NCBI GenBank assembly: GCA_001769215.1
Contig: MEOL01000033.1
Location: 1-64,000, forward strand
Direction: 5' to 3'
Origin: Bacteroidetes bacterium GWF2_41_31
GTDB taxonomy: Bacteria > Bacteroidota > Bacteroidia > Bacteroidales > F082
Length of the DNA: 64,000 nt
Part shown: one piece after another, positions 8,502-17,712 of the stretch
Layout of the letters: each line of letters begins with the position of its first letter
How positions within the stretch are numbered: the stretch's first letter is position 1
Translations under genes and position numbers: made by a program
The notes under the pieces: model-generated
The model's input: the letters and a program-made list of their open reading frames with translations, nothing else
Told to the model about the DNA's origin: nothing
Databases searched by the model: none

Positions 8502-10043
8502 TTATTCTTCGCTGTGATCCAATTCTGATTCTTCAGAATCATCATTACTATACTCAATTGGCACCTCCTTCTTCTCGGCTTTGTTTATTAATCGAGAAAA
8601 AGCAATGAGCAGATTCTTTGCATTTTCAATAGGCAACTCACCGCTCGCTGTTTTCTCCATGAATAATGCAGCAGCTTCGGGAGCATCAAGACCCGATAAT
8701 CGGCCTGCCCGGGTTACTGCTTGTGCAATTAAAGCATCGCCTGATTTGGCTGAGAAAGTTGAGCTTTCCAACTCTATCAAGGCTTTTGATTTCACTCTAC
8801 GCAGCTCCTCCCAATAGTTGGTGGTGCCAGCTTTTACCTCAGCTTTGGCAGTGAAATAGGCAACCTTATTAAGCCATTTTCCTAATTCACGTGCTGAGGA
8901 TACAATTGTTGGATCTATTTTTTCCATTTTTATAAAGTATGTGTTAAACAATATTGTTACTGGGTTTGGATATTCTGCCCGAAAAGCCAGAAAATCTTTA
9001 AATGCTGCATGGTTAAATAATTGGAGGAAGCGGCTTATGAATAGATCAAATTTTTGGTATTCACTATTTGAACTTGATCTTCGATCTTGGTTAAAGAGTT
9101 TGGAATAATAAAGGCTATCTATGATATTCTTTAGTTTTCCCTCTTTTGCTAAATCTATTACATGATGATTATATGTAAAAGTCGATGCACCTCCATATTT
9201 GACAAGATACATAGTAGTTTCTTTCAAACTTTCAAGAACATATTTAGCCTGTTCTGAGAATTCAGACTCTTTTACAAATTCGCCAATAGTACCGAGTAAT
9301 GCAACACTTCCCAATGCACTACTTCGTGGTGGGTTGGGGAAGTTTCCTCTATATATCAAAGGTCTTTTAGCTTCATAAGTGATTTTTTCCGCATTACCCT
9401 TCCCTAATTTTGTCGAAACAACATTCCCGTACATCAAATCATTTGCAGTTTCTGTTTTTAGCATCCATTTGAAGAATTGGATAAAACTTTTTAATTCTTC
9501 GATAGGTAAATCAGGTATAAAGCAAACGTTGAACATTTCGGGCATCCCCCTTTTATCAATTCTATATTGAAGACAAGGTTTGTTGGGTGTTAACGTTGTT
9601 ACTGCACTTAACCCATGTTCAAATGTTGACAACTTGGGATTCCCTCTTCCAATATTTCCTTGAAGTGAGAAACTAAGATATTCTCCAGCAACTGGGGCAA
9701 CAGACATTGAAATATCATCCAATTTATTTATTGAGTCTTTTTTTAATGATGTTAATAACGTATTGCCTTCTTTCCAGATGAATCTTGAGAATTTATCTTT
9801 CGACATTACATTTGGTGCTAGGAATAACCCTTGTTTTGGATCCCCTTTTTCAATCCTTGCGTAACCAAATTTCACCTTGTCCTTCCCGTCAATCATTTGA
9901 ACTGGTTGAAGTCTAAAAGAATTAAGCCCATTTTCTATCTCAGTAATTATTTGCTCTGAGGTAATTTCTTCGCAACTCTTTAGATCATTTTCATTCATGA
10001 TCAATGCTTGCGCGTATCTTATATAAGGATGAATTGCAATCAT
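8502..10043 (-). CDS. cas8: Probable Cascade large subunit Cas8 (type I-B)
   Basis: A 513-residue protein in the large-subunit position between cas5 and cas7, overlapping cas5 by four bases. I identify it mainly by position and size. It has no obvious zinc-finger pair, and I do not see the G-x-PF-D-G motif I associate with Cst1-like Cas8 N-termini; that motif occurs instead in the microgene at 10766-10867. The last ~140 residues are helix-rich and begin near an in-frame ATG at 8927 (Met373), about the size of a Cas11 small subunit. The extreme C-terminus is acidic (DDSEESELDHSEE). Confidence 0.75.
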   Translation of the reverse strand: MIAIHPYIRYAQALIMNENDLKSCEEITSEQIITEIENGLNSFRLQPVQMIDGKDKVKFGYARIEKGDPKQGLFLAPNVMSKDKFSRFIWKEGNTLLTSLKKDSINKLDDISMSVAPVAGEYLSFSLQGNIGRGNPKLSTFEHGLSAVTTLTPNKPCLQYRIDKRGMPEMFNVCFIPDLPIEELKSFIQFFKWMLKTETANDLMYGNVVSTKLGKGNAEKITYEAKRPLIYRGNFPNPPRSSALGSVALLGTIGEFVKESEFSEQAKYVLESLKETTMYLVKYGGASTFTYNHHVIDLAKEGKLKNIIDSLYYSKLFNQDRRSSSNSEYQKFDLFISRFLQLFNHAAFKDFLAFRAEYPNPVTILFNTYFIKMEKIDPTIVSSARELGKWLNKVAYFTAKAEVKAGTTNYWEELRRVKSKALIELESSTFSAKSGDALIAQAVTRAGRLSGLDAPEAAALFMEKTASGELPIENAKNLLIAFSRLINKAEKKEVPIEYSNDDSEESELDHSEE

Positions 10044-10762
10044 AGTTCTCGGAATTTCAAGTCAATCCAACCTTCACTAGTCCCTAGATAACCCAAATTT
10101 TCAAAAGAAAGTTGTTCTTTCAAAAGTTTATATAGGTCATGGTCTATGATTATTTGAATCTCATAGTTACCTTTTGCAAAAACATACTCCCGCATTGTTG
10201 GGGTAGAATAGAACTGAGGAAATTGCGCTATGTTATCCTTGAAGAATTTTTCAAGCGTAGAATCATCAATCTGTTTCGGATTCTTCTCACTCCTTTTTAA
10301 TTCTCTTTTCAATGGAATCATTTCATAACTGATATTAAATGTACCCTTGGGATGAACAATTGCATCAGCTCTTCTATATGCTTTACTCCATAAATCATCA
10401 TAAAATCCAAGCGCAGGAATTACTGGTAGTGCAATATCAAAGTAATCCATCAACAACGGACTATAAGTTGACCCTTTTGTTCTATCATGGAACTCCAAAT
10501 AGGGATTCTTTTTTGATTGTTTCTTTCTTCTAAAAGTCAGCTCTTTTATTATTTCCTTCCTATGAGCTAAGCTAATATGCCAACCTAAAATATTCTCAAA
10601 AAGTCCGCAAAGCATTTTCTTATCGGGACTTTTCAGCGTTTTGTAGTAAGAACCTGGCAACTCACTCACCATCGATAGGGGAGCTAATGGCTCAATCTCC
10701 AATATCACTTCTAAATTTGGTTCTGGTATCTTAGCTAAAATTGATAAATCTAGATTTTTCAT
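10040..10762 (-). CDS. cas5: Cascade subunit Cas5 (type I-B)
   Basis: A 240-residue protein with a Cas5-like N-terminal pattern: a first strand LEIEPLAPLS, then SYYKTLKSPDKKMLCGLFENILGWH, resembling the S-P-P-K-x-x-L-x-G-L-x-x-x-I-L-G signature. Cas5 caps the crRNA 5' handle in Cascade. It overlaps cas8 by four bases, and its ATG lies three bases after the stop of an upstream 33-codon microgene. Having cas5 before cas8 and cas7 differs from the commoner cas8-cas7-cas5 order of type I-B. The assignment rests on this pattern and the neighbours. Confidence 0.8.
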   Translation of the reverse strand: MKNLDLSILAKIPEPNLEVILEIEPLAPLSMVSELPGSYYKTLKSPDKKMLCGLFENILGWHISLAHRKEIIKELTFRRKKQSKKNPYLEFHDRTKGSTYSPLLMDYFDIALPVIPALGFYDDLWSKAYRRADAIVHPKGTFNISYEMIPLKRELKRSEKNPKQIDDSTLEKFFKDNIAQFPQFYSTPTMREYVFAKGNYEIQIIIDHDLYKLLKEQLSFENLGYLGTSEGWIDLKFREL

Positions 10763-10765
10763 TTT

Positions 10766-10879
<114 letters not shown>

Positions 10880-10880
10880 T

Positions 10881-10915
10881 CAATCCTGACAGGTTTTTAA
10901 AACCTGTCAGGATTG
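10881..10915. repeat. REP-like perfect palindrome upstream of the cas5 microgene
   Basis: CAATCCTGACAGGTTTT, one base, then its exact reverse complement (17+1+17). It shares CCTGACAGGT and the one-base loop with the palindrome inside the RAYT gene, so it is probably a substrate or product of that enzyme family. Confidence 0.9.
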
Positions 10916-10920
10916 GATCG

Positions 10921-11001
10921 TAAATTCCCCTGCGGTGAAAAAAAAATTCCCTGCGGTGAAAATTTTTTTTCCTGCCGTGAAAAATATTTTTTCACGGCAG
11001 G
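10921..11001 (-). terminator. Hairpin with triplicated TGCGGTGAAAA-type unit, 3' of the HU-like gene
   Basis: CCTGCCGTGAAAAA pairs exactly with TTTTTCACGGCAGG around a 3-base centre at 10971-11001, 12 bp after the HU-like stop on the minus strand. It is followed by T-rich and A-rich tracts in which CCTGCGGTGAAAA appears twice more. The stem is strong enough to be a terminator of the cas6/HU-like transcript, but the tract is not a classic run of Us, so it may also be a repeat-derived element. Confidence 0.6.
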
Positions 11002-11013
11002 AAAATTGAAGCA

Positions 11014-11400
11014 TCAGCCTTCTTTAATAAAGGTGAGCGTAGTTAGCATGTCCTTGATGTCTTTACCGGGACTGAAAACTACCCTGGCTCCTTTTATTGA
11101 TGCAGCATTTACTTCGGCAGCGGTGGCCTTGCCCTCGCTGCTGATGCTCACGCGCAGGCTGCCAAGCTCACCCAGTCGTACGATTTGTCCGTCGGCCAGG
11201 GCGTCTTTCATCACATCTACCATGGCATACACCACGGCCCTGATATCGGCTCCACTTACCGTACTGATTTTTTCAATGGATTTTGTCAATCCGTTGAGTG
11301 TCATTTGCCCACTCATGGATGCAGAAGCATAAAACTTCTTTTCGCCACCACCGACTACGCCGGGTTGGCCTTTTTCGATTACTTTGTACTTGATTGCCAT
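11014..11400 (-). CDS. HU-like DNA-binding protein (Bacteroidota HU-HIG type)
   Basis: About 128 residues from the ATG at 11400 (the ORF track begins nine codons earlier at 11427). It has an HU/IHF fold pattern: a helical N-terminus (DIRAVVYAMVDVMKDALADGQIVRLGELGSLRV), an arm-like segment, and a C-terminal VVFSPGKDIKDML. Bacteroidota carry many such paralogues that bend DNA. It lies 53 bp after cas6 and is separated from the rest of the cas operon by two palindromes. It may be a bystander, or it may supply the DNA bending needed at the CRISPR leader; that second role is inference. Confidence 0.85.
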   Translation of the reverse strand: MAIKYKVIEKGQPGVVGGGEKKFYASASMSGQMTLNGLTKSIEKISTVSGADIRAVVYAMVDVMKDALADGQIVRLGELGSLRVSISSEGKATAAEVNAASIKGARVVFSPGKDIKDMLTTLTFIKEG

Positions 11401-11453
11401 AATAATTTGTTTTATTGGGTTATACATGTGCCCCGGAGGGCGTTAATTATTCA

Positions 11454-12278
11454 TCAGGTTAAATTTGGTGTGTGCCCGCCAACCACCTCGCCACACCCGA
11501 ACCCCAGGGCGTTCATCGAGCCAAAACCACTGTTGAGTCCAGTTTGTATCAGTGCCGCAGGGGCGGTCAGGGCATATTCAAAAAGGTAACCACGCACCCT
11601 GACTTCTTCGGGGGTGTGTGCCTTGATGACCTGGAGCTTTTGACGGGGTTGCTTTGTCAGGCATTTGAATGTTAGTTTGCCTGTTTCCCAAAGTCTCTCC
11701 ATCTGGTCAGGTGTATTTGAAAAAAGACGGTGCTTGTCAAGCAGGTTTCCAAAAAACAGGCGCTCATAAGCGGGATCCAAGGGCGACAGATAGGTTTCGT
11801 GGCGGGTATCGGCTTTGTTTTCGGCCAAAACAACAGGCGAAAGGCTGCGGATGGTTACTTCCTGACCGGTAAGTTCAGGTTCAGCCAGCATTTCTACTGT
11901 TTCCACCTCCATGTTAACCATTGAAACGCGGTCGCCCAGCTCCACCTGCTGATCCCTGAAAAGTCCCAGCACAAATTTCTCTGCCGGTTTCGGAAGCTGA
12001 AAGGCAATGATTATCCATGCATTCCGCGACCACAATTCCATCCGGTCGGTACCGGGTATTATATTAAAGGTGCGGGCCGGGAAATGCAATTGCGAAAAAG
12101 TGAAGAGTTTGAATGTCTTGCCATTTTCGAGGCGGTAGCCTTCTTCGTGCAGCATCAGGGCCAGTTCGGCATCGCCACGTGCCAGCACCTTGTATATCCA
12201 CGCGCTTACCGGATATTGGTAATTCAGAGGCAATACTTGTTTTTTTCCGCTCAGGCGGAAGGTGATTTTAATTCTCAT
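11454..12278 (-). CDS. cas6: CRISPR pre-crRNA endoribonuclease Cas6
   Basis: About 274 residues. The C-terminal glycine-rich loop GLNSGFGSMNALGFGCGEV is the Cas6 hallmark. The N-terminal half has the double-RRM pattern YQYPVSAWIYKVL followed by LHEEGY, whose histidine is the likely catalytic residue. It cuts repeats to leave the ATTGAAAC handle. I place the start at ATG 12278 (MRIKITFRLSG), as Cas6 proteins begin this way; the longer ORF adds 18 unlike residues. It is the first gene of the cas locus. Confidence 0.93.
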   Translation of the reverse strand: MRIKITFRLSGKKQVLPLNYQYPVSAWIYKVLARGDAELALMLHEEGYRLENGKTFKLFTFSQLHFPARTFNIIPGTDRMELWSRNAWIIIAFQLPKPAEKFVLGLFRDQQVELGDRVSMVNMEVETVEMLAEPELTGQEVTIRSLSPVVLAENKADTRHETYLSPLDPAYERLFFGNLLDKHRLFSNTPDQMERLWETGKLTFKCLTKQPRQKLQVIKAHTPEEVRVRGYLFEYALTAPAALIQTGLNSGFGSMNALGFGCGEVVGGHTPNLT

Positions 12279-12381
12279 AGTTGGTGGGTTGGATAATTCG
12301 GTCGCGGCAAAACGGATTAGATAAAGTTTCAAAAACAGCTGTTATGTACATGGTTACGCTTTGGGTTAATTTGTAGTCCCC

Positions 12382-12389
12382 CAAAAGTA
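12382..12389 (-). promoter_or_regulatory. Candidate cas operon promoter, -7 box
   Basis: TACTTTTG on the minus strand matches TAnnTTTG, 104 bases before the cas6 ATG. I see no clear TTTG at the -33 position, so support is modest. A half REP-like motif (AACCCTGACAGGGTT, 12431-12445) lies further upstream. Confidence 0.35.
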
Positions 12390-12430
12390 TAAAATAAATT
12401 GGAATAATATATATCGATAAAGTTTTTTTT

Positions 12431-12445
12431 AACCCTGACAGGGTT
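12431..12445. repeat. REP-like short palindrome
   Basis: AACCCTGACAGGGTT, a 7-bp inverted repeat around one base, matching the half-unit core of the larger CCTGACAGG palindromes near the cas genes. A similar half-unit, CCTGTCAGG, is at 17457-17465. Confidence 0.6.
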
Positions 12446-12606
12446 ATCAGGAAATAGTCCATTTTGCATACCACTGTATTTATGAAAGTTACTTTTGAAT
12501 GTGGATAATAAATGGATTATTTCGAATTTTAATGGTATATTGGGCGTGTTCATTTCCAGAGATCATTTAACACGGTTTGAAATACATCTTACCATACCAT
12601 CGAAAC

Positions 12607-13749
12607 ATGTCAAACATGGAATTAATTACCCTGCGGCATAAGCTGCACCAACATCCGGAGCTCTCCAATCAGGAATTCAGGACTTCGGAACATATTTCTA
12701 CCTTTATGCGGCAATTGCATCCCGACGAAGTGATTTCGTTGGGTAAAACAGGAAAAGCATTCGTTTTTAACGGAAAACAACCCGGTAAAACCATTGTATT
12801 CCGAGCAGAACTGGATGCTTTGCCCATCACCGAGATTTCAGATAAACCCTATCAATCGGTGAAAGAAAAGGTAGCTCATTCCTGTGGTCACGATGGCCAT
12901 ATGACCATCGTGGCAGGACTGGCACAGAAAATAGCCGAAAACCGTCCTGTCCGGGGCAGGGTAGTGCTGCTTTATCAACCTGCCGAGGAGGTGGAGCAGG
13001 GCGCACGTGATGTGGTTGAAAATCCGGCATTTCAGAAGCTAAAACCTGATTATATCTTTGGACTACATAATGTGCCAGGTAAAGAAGTCAACAGCATACT
13101 GGTTAAATCAGGATCGTTTGCCGCCGCTTCAAAAGGTATGACCATCAAACTAACGGGAAAAACGTCCCATGCTGCCGAACCTGAAAACGGAATCAGCCCT
13201 GCCATGGCGATTTCAAGGATTATCCAGCGACTGCATCAATTGTCCGACAGTTCCACGCTTTTTAAGGACATGGTTTTGTTGACAATTGTCCATGTGATGC
13301 TGGGAGAAATTGCATTCGGCACCTCTCCGGGTTATGCCGAAATCAGGGTTACCTTGCGTGCGTTCGAAAACGAAGATATGGAACTGCTCACCTCCAACAC
13401 AGAAAAATTAGTTCGTGAAATTGCCCATGCTGAAAAACTTGCCTGCGAAATCGGTTGGTCGGAGGTTTTTCCCGCCACGGTTAACCATCCCGATTGTGTA
13501 CAAATGATAGAACAATCGGCCATCGATTTGGGATTGTCGGTCGAAAGCCTGCAAACTCCCTTTAAATGGTCGGAGGATTTTGCCTATTACACCGGGATAT
13601 ACAAGGGTGGATTTTTTGGTCTGGGAGCCGGAGTTCATCATCCTCAACTGCACAATCCCGAGTATGATTTCCCGGATGAAATCATCGATGCCGGAATAAG
13701 CATGTTTTTCAATCTGTATGAAAAGCTGTTGGTGTCGCCCCCTGAATAG
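12607..13749 (+). CDS. M20-family amidohydrolase (N-acyl amino acid hydrolase type)
   Basis: About 380 residues from ATG 12607; the ORF track starts at an upstream TTG. Metal-binding motifs of the M20D branch are present: SCGHDGH, PAEEVEQGA and GLHN, with a conserved histidine near the end (FFGLGAGVHHP). Relatives remove acyl groups from amino acids or cleave short dipeptides. No signal peptide is visible, so it is cytoplasmic. The alanine racemase gene begins 43 bp downstream on the same strand, so the pair may be one operon acting on alanine-containing compounds (inference). Confidence 0.9.
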   Translation: MSNMELITLRHKLHQHPELSNQEFRTSEHISTFMRQLHPDEVISLGKTGKAFVFNGKQPGKTIVFRAELDALPITEISDKPYQSVKEKVAHSCGHDGHMTIVAGLAQKIAENRPVRGRVVLLYQPAEEVEQGARDVVENPAFQKLKPDYIFGLHNVPGKEVNSILVKSGSFAAASKGMTIKLTGKTSHAAEPENGISPAMAISRIIQRLHQLSDSSTLFKDMVLLTIVHVMLGEIAFGTSPGYAEIRVTLRAFENEDMELLTSNTEKLVREIAHAEKLACEIGWSEVFPATVNHPDCVQMIEQSAIDLGLSVESLQTPFKWSEDFAYYTGIYKGGFFGLGAGVHHPQLHNPEYDFPDEIIDAGISMFFNLYEKLLVSPPE

Positions 13750-13792
13750 ACCGGAACTAAAAAATGTAAAGTCAAAATTTGAAGAAACCACC

Positions 13793-14941
13793 ATGAATAG
13801 TAGTTCAGAGATCACACTCAAAGAAAATGCAATTATAAATAACATTCGGTTTTTAAAGAAAAAACTGGGGCCTAAAGTAAAAATTTCTACCGTCGTAAAG
13901 GCCAATGCATACGGTCATGGAATTGAACAAATTGTCCCTCTGTTCGAAAAGCACGGCATCGACCATTTTTCGGTATTCGATTACGGAGAAGCTGTCCGTG
14001 TGTATAATAGCCTGGTAAGCCCTGCCTCCATCATGATCATGGGCTGGATTTGCGATGACAATATGGAAGAGACCATTTCCAAAGGACTTGAGTTTTTTGT
14101 TTTTAATCTCGACCGTTTGAATGTGGCATTGAAAGCGTCAAAAAAGTTAAATATCAAAGCAAAAATCCATTTAGAGGCCGAAACGGGTATGAACCGCTCC
14201 GGACTGGATGTGCGCGAACTTCGCGAGGCCATTGCGCTCATTGTTGAAAATGAGGAGTTTTTCGAGATAGCCGGGTTTTGTACCCACCTGGCCGGATCTG
14301 AAAGTATCTCAAACCACTCCCGAATTCAAAAACAACTCAGTAAATATCAAAAGATGTTGGCCATTCTTACCGATAACAATATCAAACCCACATACAGGCA
14401 TGTGGCCAATTCGGCAGCAGCTTTTACCTATCCCAAATCCAGGATGGACCTGGTTCGCATCGGGATCATGCAATACGGTTTTTGGTCGAGTGCCGAAACA
14501 TTTATCAGCTACCTCAGCAACAAGAGGTCCAAAATTAATCCCCTGCAAAGAATTCTTGGATGGCAAAGCCAGATTATGGCTGTTAAGGCAGTGAAAGTAG
14601 GGGAGTTCGTCGGATACGGAAACTCCTATCTGGCGCAGACCGAGACACTCACAGCCCTGATACCCATCGGATATTCAGGTGGTTACAGCCGGTCGTTGAG
14701 TAACAAAGGCCGGGTGCTGATTGGTGGTATGAGATGCAGTGTGATTGGCGTGGTTAACATGAACATGATTATGGCCGATGTAACAAATGTTCCAAATGTT
14801 GAGGTAGGCGATGAGGTCGTCATCATCGGAAAGCAGGGTGATCTGGAAATCAAAGTCAGTGCTTTCAGCGACATCAGCGACCAGTTGAATTATGAAGTGC
14901 TCGCCCACCTCTCGGAAAGAATAAATCGCCGAATGATTTAA
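13793..14941 (+). CDS. alr: Alanine racemase
   Basis: About 382 residues from ATG 13793 (MNSSSEITLKEN). The listed ORF starts inside the preceding gene. The PLP lysine is in VVKANAYGHG. The C-terminal domain carries VGYGNSY, LIPIGYSGGYSR and the NMNMIMADVT motif that resembles the family MDM-hinge. It converts L-alanine to D-alanine for peptidoglycan. It ends 4 bp inside the convergent TonB receptor gene. It could be a broader amino-acid racemase, since only motifs were compared. Confidence 0.93.
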   Translation: MNSSSEITLKENAIINNIRFLKKKLGPKVKISTVVKANAYGHGIEQIVPLFEKHGIDHFSVFDYGEAVRVYNSLVSPASIMIMGWICDDNMEETISKGLEFFVFNLDRLNVALKASKKLNIKAKIHLEAETGMNRSGLDVRELREAIALIVENEEFFEIAGFCTHLAGSESISNHSRIQKQLSKYQKMLAILTDNNIKPTYRHVANSAAAFTYPKSRMDLVRIGIMQYGFWSSAETFISYLSNKRSKINPLQRILGWQSQIMAVKAVKVGEFVGYGNSYLAQTETLTALIPIGYSGGYSRSLSNKGRVLIGGMRCSVIGVVNMNMIMADVTNVPNVEVGDEVVIIGKQGDLEIKVSAFSDISDQLNYEVLAHLSERINRRMI

Positions 14942-17277
14942 AAATGAATCTTATACATGATGTTCGGAATCATATTCAACTGTGTGTAAGTGCCAATTTC
15001 ATCTTTATTTTTGTCGTAGTATTGTTCCACAGGAGCCTGGTTATTAAACACATTGTAAATATCCAGGTAAATTTCGTGTCGCACTTTGGGTCGGTTGACA
15101 GAGTAACTTACCGTTAAATTCATCTGGTAAACTTTCCCCATCGAATTCTTGAAGGCCTCACTTGTGTTGTAAACCGTGCTTCTTTTTATGCGCGATTTTT
15201 CAAGGTCAACAGGGAGGTAACGGTTACCACCGTTGACGAAAAACTTGGTGTTGACACTGAGCTTATTGCCGTTCTCGGGTTTACCTATCTTAAATTCTTT
15301 CCCGATAAGGAAATTGGCGGCATAGCTCGTATTGTACCGTGTGTTTCGCCAAACTCCGTCCATGGCCTTGTATTTTGAATCGAACAGTGAACCACTCAGC
15401 ATCATATACCAGTTGTTGAAGAAGTAGCGTTCCAAAGTGAGTTCCAGTCCGTAATTGTAACCTTTGCCTCTGCTCACAAGCGACTTATCAATGTAACCAT
15501 GCGATTCGTTAATAAGCGAATAGTAGCTGGTGTCGATGTTTTCGATGGGCACACTGTGCAGGTTTTGGTAATACACCTCCAGGTTTAAATCCCACTTTTC
15601 GGATAATCTTTGCTCATAGCCCAGCACATAATGATCTGATTTGGTTAACCCAAGGTTGATGTTGGGCAGGGAGGGGACTCCATTTGCATCGTAAACCGTG
15701 TGATAATAAGTTACGATACTTTCCACCATGCTGTGTTGCCCGTAACCAATACTCAGTGTTTTGGATGGCGACAGTTGCCAGTTGAGTGCCAGGCGTGGCT
15801 CCAGGGCGGAAGCGTTGTTTAGCATAAACTGTGTATAATGTAGCCCGCTTACCATGGTAAGTTGCTGATTAATCCTGAATTTCCACGAAACAAATCCCTG
15901 CACCAATCCCGCGTCCTTTGTCAGTTGAATGCCATTCCTCCATTGGTTGAATTCATCATCCAGGTATTCATCTTTCATATCATAAACAAAGTGGTCGTAG
16001 TTGATGCCTGTGGAAAAAACGTGCCGGGTACTTATTTTTTGATTGTAAATTACCGATCCCCGATAGGTAGTTTTGTCCCAATGGCCATGGACTGTCGGCA
16101 CCATGTTGCCTTCCTTAAGTTCCTGGGCTTCCACTTCACTTCCATTGGTTGAAATACTGATAGATGATTTTAGCGATGCATTGGGTGAAAATGGATAGAA
16201 ATGATTGATGCCGGCCGTACCCATATGCGATTTATATTCAAATTTCTCGGTTACCACTTCACTTTTGTCGCTGAAATCATCGATCATACTGCTGATGCCA
16301 CCCAAGCCAAAGAGGGTAAAGGTTCCGGCATTGTTAGTAGGCAGATTCACTTTATAGCTTAAATCCTGGTATTTTGGGATGCCACCGAAATCGACAACCC
16401 CCAGATTATCGAGGAGGCCCAGCGATGAATACCTGTAATTGGCCAGGTACGATCCGCTGTAACCCTTTTTAAACGGGCCCTCGGCTGCCAGGTCAACACC
16501 CAGCACACCTATACCAAGAGTGTATTCTGGCTTTTCGTTGTTGCCGGTGCGCAGCATCACATCAAAGATGCCAGAAAGGGCATTTCCATATTCAGGCGCA
16601 AAGGCACCCGTGTAAAAGTCAGAGTTGGCCAGCATGTTGCTGCTCAGGGCATTGATGGGACCTCCGGTGGTGCTTTCATCACTAAAATGGTTGGGATTTG
16701 GAATGTCGACACCTTCCAGTTTCCACAAAATGCCTTTTGGCGAATTTCCACGTACCACGATGTCGTTGTTTCCAAGCGGATCGCTGGTGACGCCGGCAAA
16801 TGCCGACACCATGCGCGATGGGTCGTCCAGCGATCCGGCAAAGCGCTGGGTTTCTTCTACTGTTACCTGTCGGGCACTGATCAGTGACATTTCATTGTTT
16901 ACCTCTCCCTTTTCTGCGGCTCCTGAGATCACGATTTCGTTTAAACTGATCAGCGATTCCTGCATCTCGAAAGTTGCGAACACTTCTTTTCCGGTTCCAA
17001 CCATCAGGTTCGGAATGGTCCTGGTTTCGTAACCCATGCACGAAAGTCGCAGGGAAATCCGGCCTACCTGTACGTTTTCTATTTTAAAGTATCCGTTTTC
17101 ATCGGTGGATGCTCCCTGTGGGGGATCGGAGTCTATAATCAGGATGTTCACTCCAAAGAGCGGCATTTTGGTGTCCTGATCGATGATATAACCACGGACG
17201 GTTTGTGAGTAGTTGTTTGCAAAGAATTGCAGGCTGGATATAAAAGCCAGCATCATTATCAGGGCTAATTTTTTCAT
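14938..17277 (-). CDS. TonB-dependent outer-membrane receptor with carboxypeptidase-like N-terminal domain
   Basis: About 779 residues. A signal peptide (KKLALIMMLAFISSLQFF) is followed by a CarboxypepD-regulatory-like domain (VRGYIIDQDTKMPLFGVNI), a plug (SGAAEKGEVNN through GNSPKGILWKLEGVDIPNPNHF) and a beta barrel ending in aromatic IMYKIHF. The carboxypeptidase-like extension is typical of Bacteroidota receptors. No SusD partner follows, so it is not a starch-utilisation-type pair. The substrate is unknown. An ATG at 17298 is an alternative start. Confidence 0.92.
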   Translation of the reverse strand: MKKLALIMMLAFISSLQFFANNYSQTVRGYIIDQDTKMPLFGVNILIIDSDPPQGASTDENGYFKIENVQVGRISLRLSCMGYETRTIPNLMVGTGKEVFATFEMQESLISLNEIVISGAAEKGEVNNEMSLISARQVTVEETQRFAGSLDDPSRMVSAFAGVTSDPLGNNDIVVRGNSPKGILWKLEGVDIPNPNHFSDESTTGGPINALSSNMLANSDFYTGAFAPEYGNALSGIFDVMLRTGNNEKPEYTLGIGVLGVDLAAEGPFKKGYSGSYLANYRYSSLGLLDNLGVVDFGGIPKYQDLSYKVNLPTNNAGTFTLFGLGGISSMIDDFSDKSEVVTEKFEYKSHMGTAGINHFYPFSPNASLKSSISISTNGSEVEAQELKEGNMVPTVHGHWDKTTYRGSVIYNQKISTRHVFSTGINYDHFVYDMKDEYLDDEFNQWRNGIQLTKDAGLVQGFVSWKFRINQQLTMVSGLHYTQFMLNNASALEPRLALNWQLSPSKTLSIGYGQHSMVESIVTYYHTVYDANGVPSLPNINLGLTKSDHYVLGYEQRLSEKWDLNLEVYYQNLHSVPIENIDTSYYSLINESHGYIDKSLVSRGKGYNYGLELTLERYFFNNWYMMLSGSLFDSKYKAMDGVWRNTRYNTSYAANFLIGKEFKIGKPENGNKLSVNTKFFVNGGNRYLPVDLEKSRIKRSTVYNTSEAFKNSMGKVYQMNLTVSYSVNRPKVRHEIYLDIYNVFNNQAPVEQYYDKNKDEIGTYTQLNMIPNIMYKIHF

Positions 17278-17298
17278 TGATTTTTTTGATTTGAGCAT

Positions 17299-17661
17299 AG
17301 TTTACCATTAACATGAATTTCCATGCATTTTTGTTTATATTGATTAGAATTTGTGGTTTTACCGAATTGAATTGATATTTCGGTTGATTTAACATTAAAG
17401 ACATGATAAATTTGAGTGGGTTGTAATGAAGGTAAAAAAAAAACAAAAAAAATATCCCTGTCAGGTTAATAGTAAAAGATCGTCAACTTTCTTAAAATGA
17501 AGATTGTTCACTAATTAAGAAATGTGTGAATGATGTAACTTATTTATAAAGTGATGTAACACTTTTGTGGATTAAAAGAGATCAACTTTGTATGGATTAA
17601 TACAAAATGAATCTTTGAATGAATGACTTAGAAAGCCAACGATGTTAATAACGCAGGGTGC
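17299..17661. other. Divergent intergenic region, receptor / kinase
   Basis: AT-rich DNA separating the divergent receptor and kinase genes; it must hold both promoters. It includes a long A-tract near 17434-17452 and a CCTGTCAGG half-unit at 17457-17465. I could not place either promoter firmly. Confidence 0.5.
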
Positions 17662-17712
17662 TTGATTTATACCGGTTTAGATTTGTCGATATCCAATAAA
17701 ACAATAGGTTGT

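Noticed and set aside
10913-11332. 139-residue plus-strand ORF opposite the HU-like gene
   Set aside because: Its first part reads through the hairpin repeats and the rest is antisense to a well-supported HU-like gene.
14938-17277. SusC/SusD-type glycan utilisation pair
   Set aside because: No SusD-like gene or glycan enzyme is adjacent; it is annotated only as a TonB-dependent receptor.
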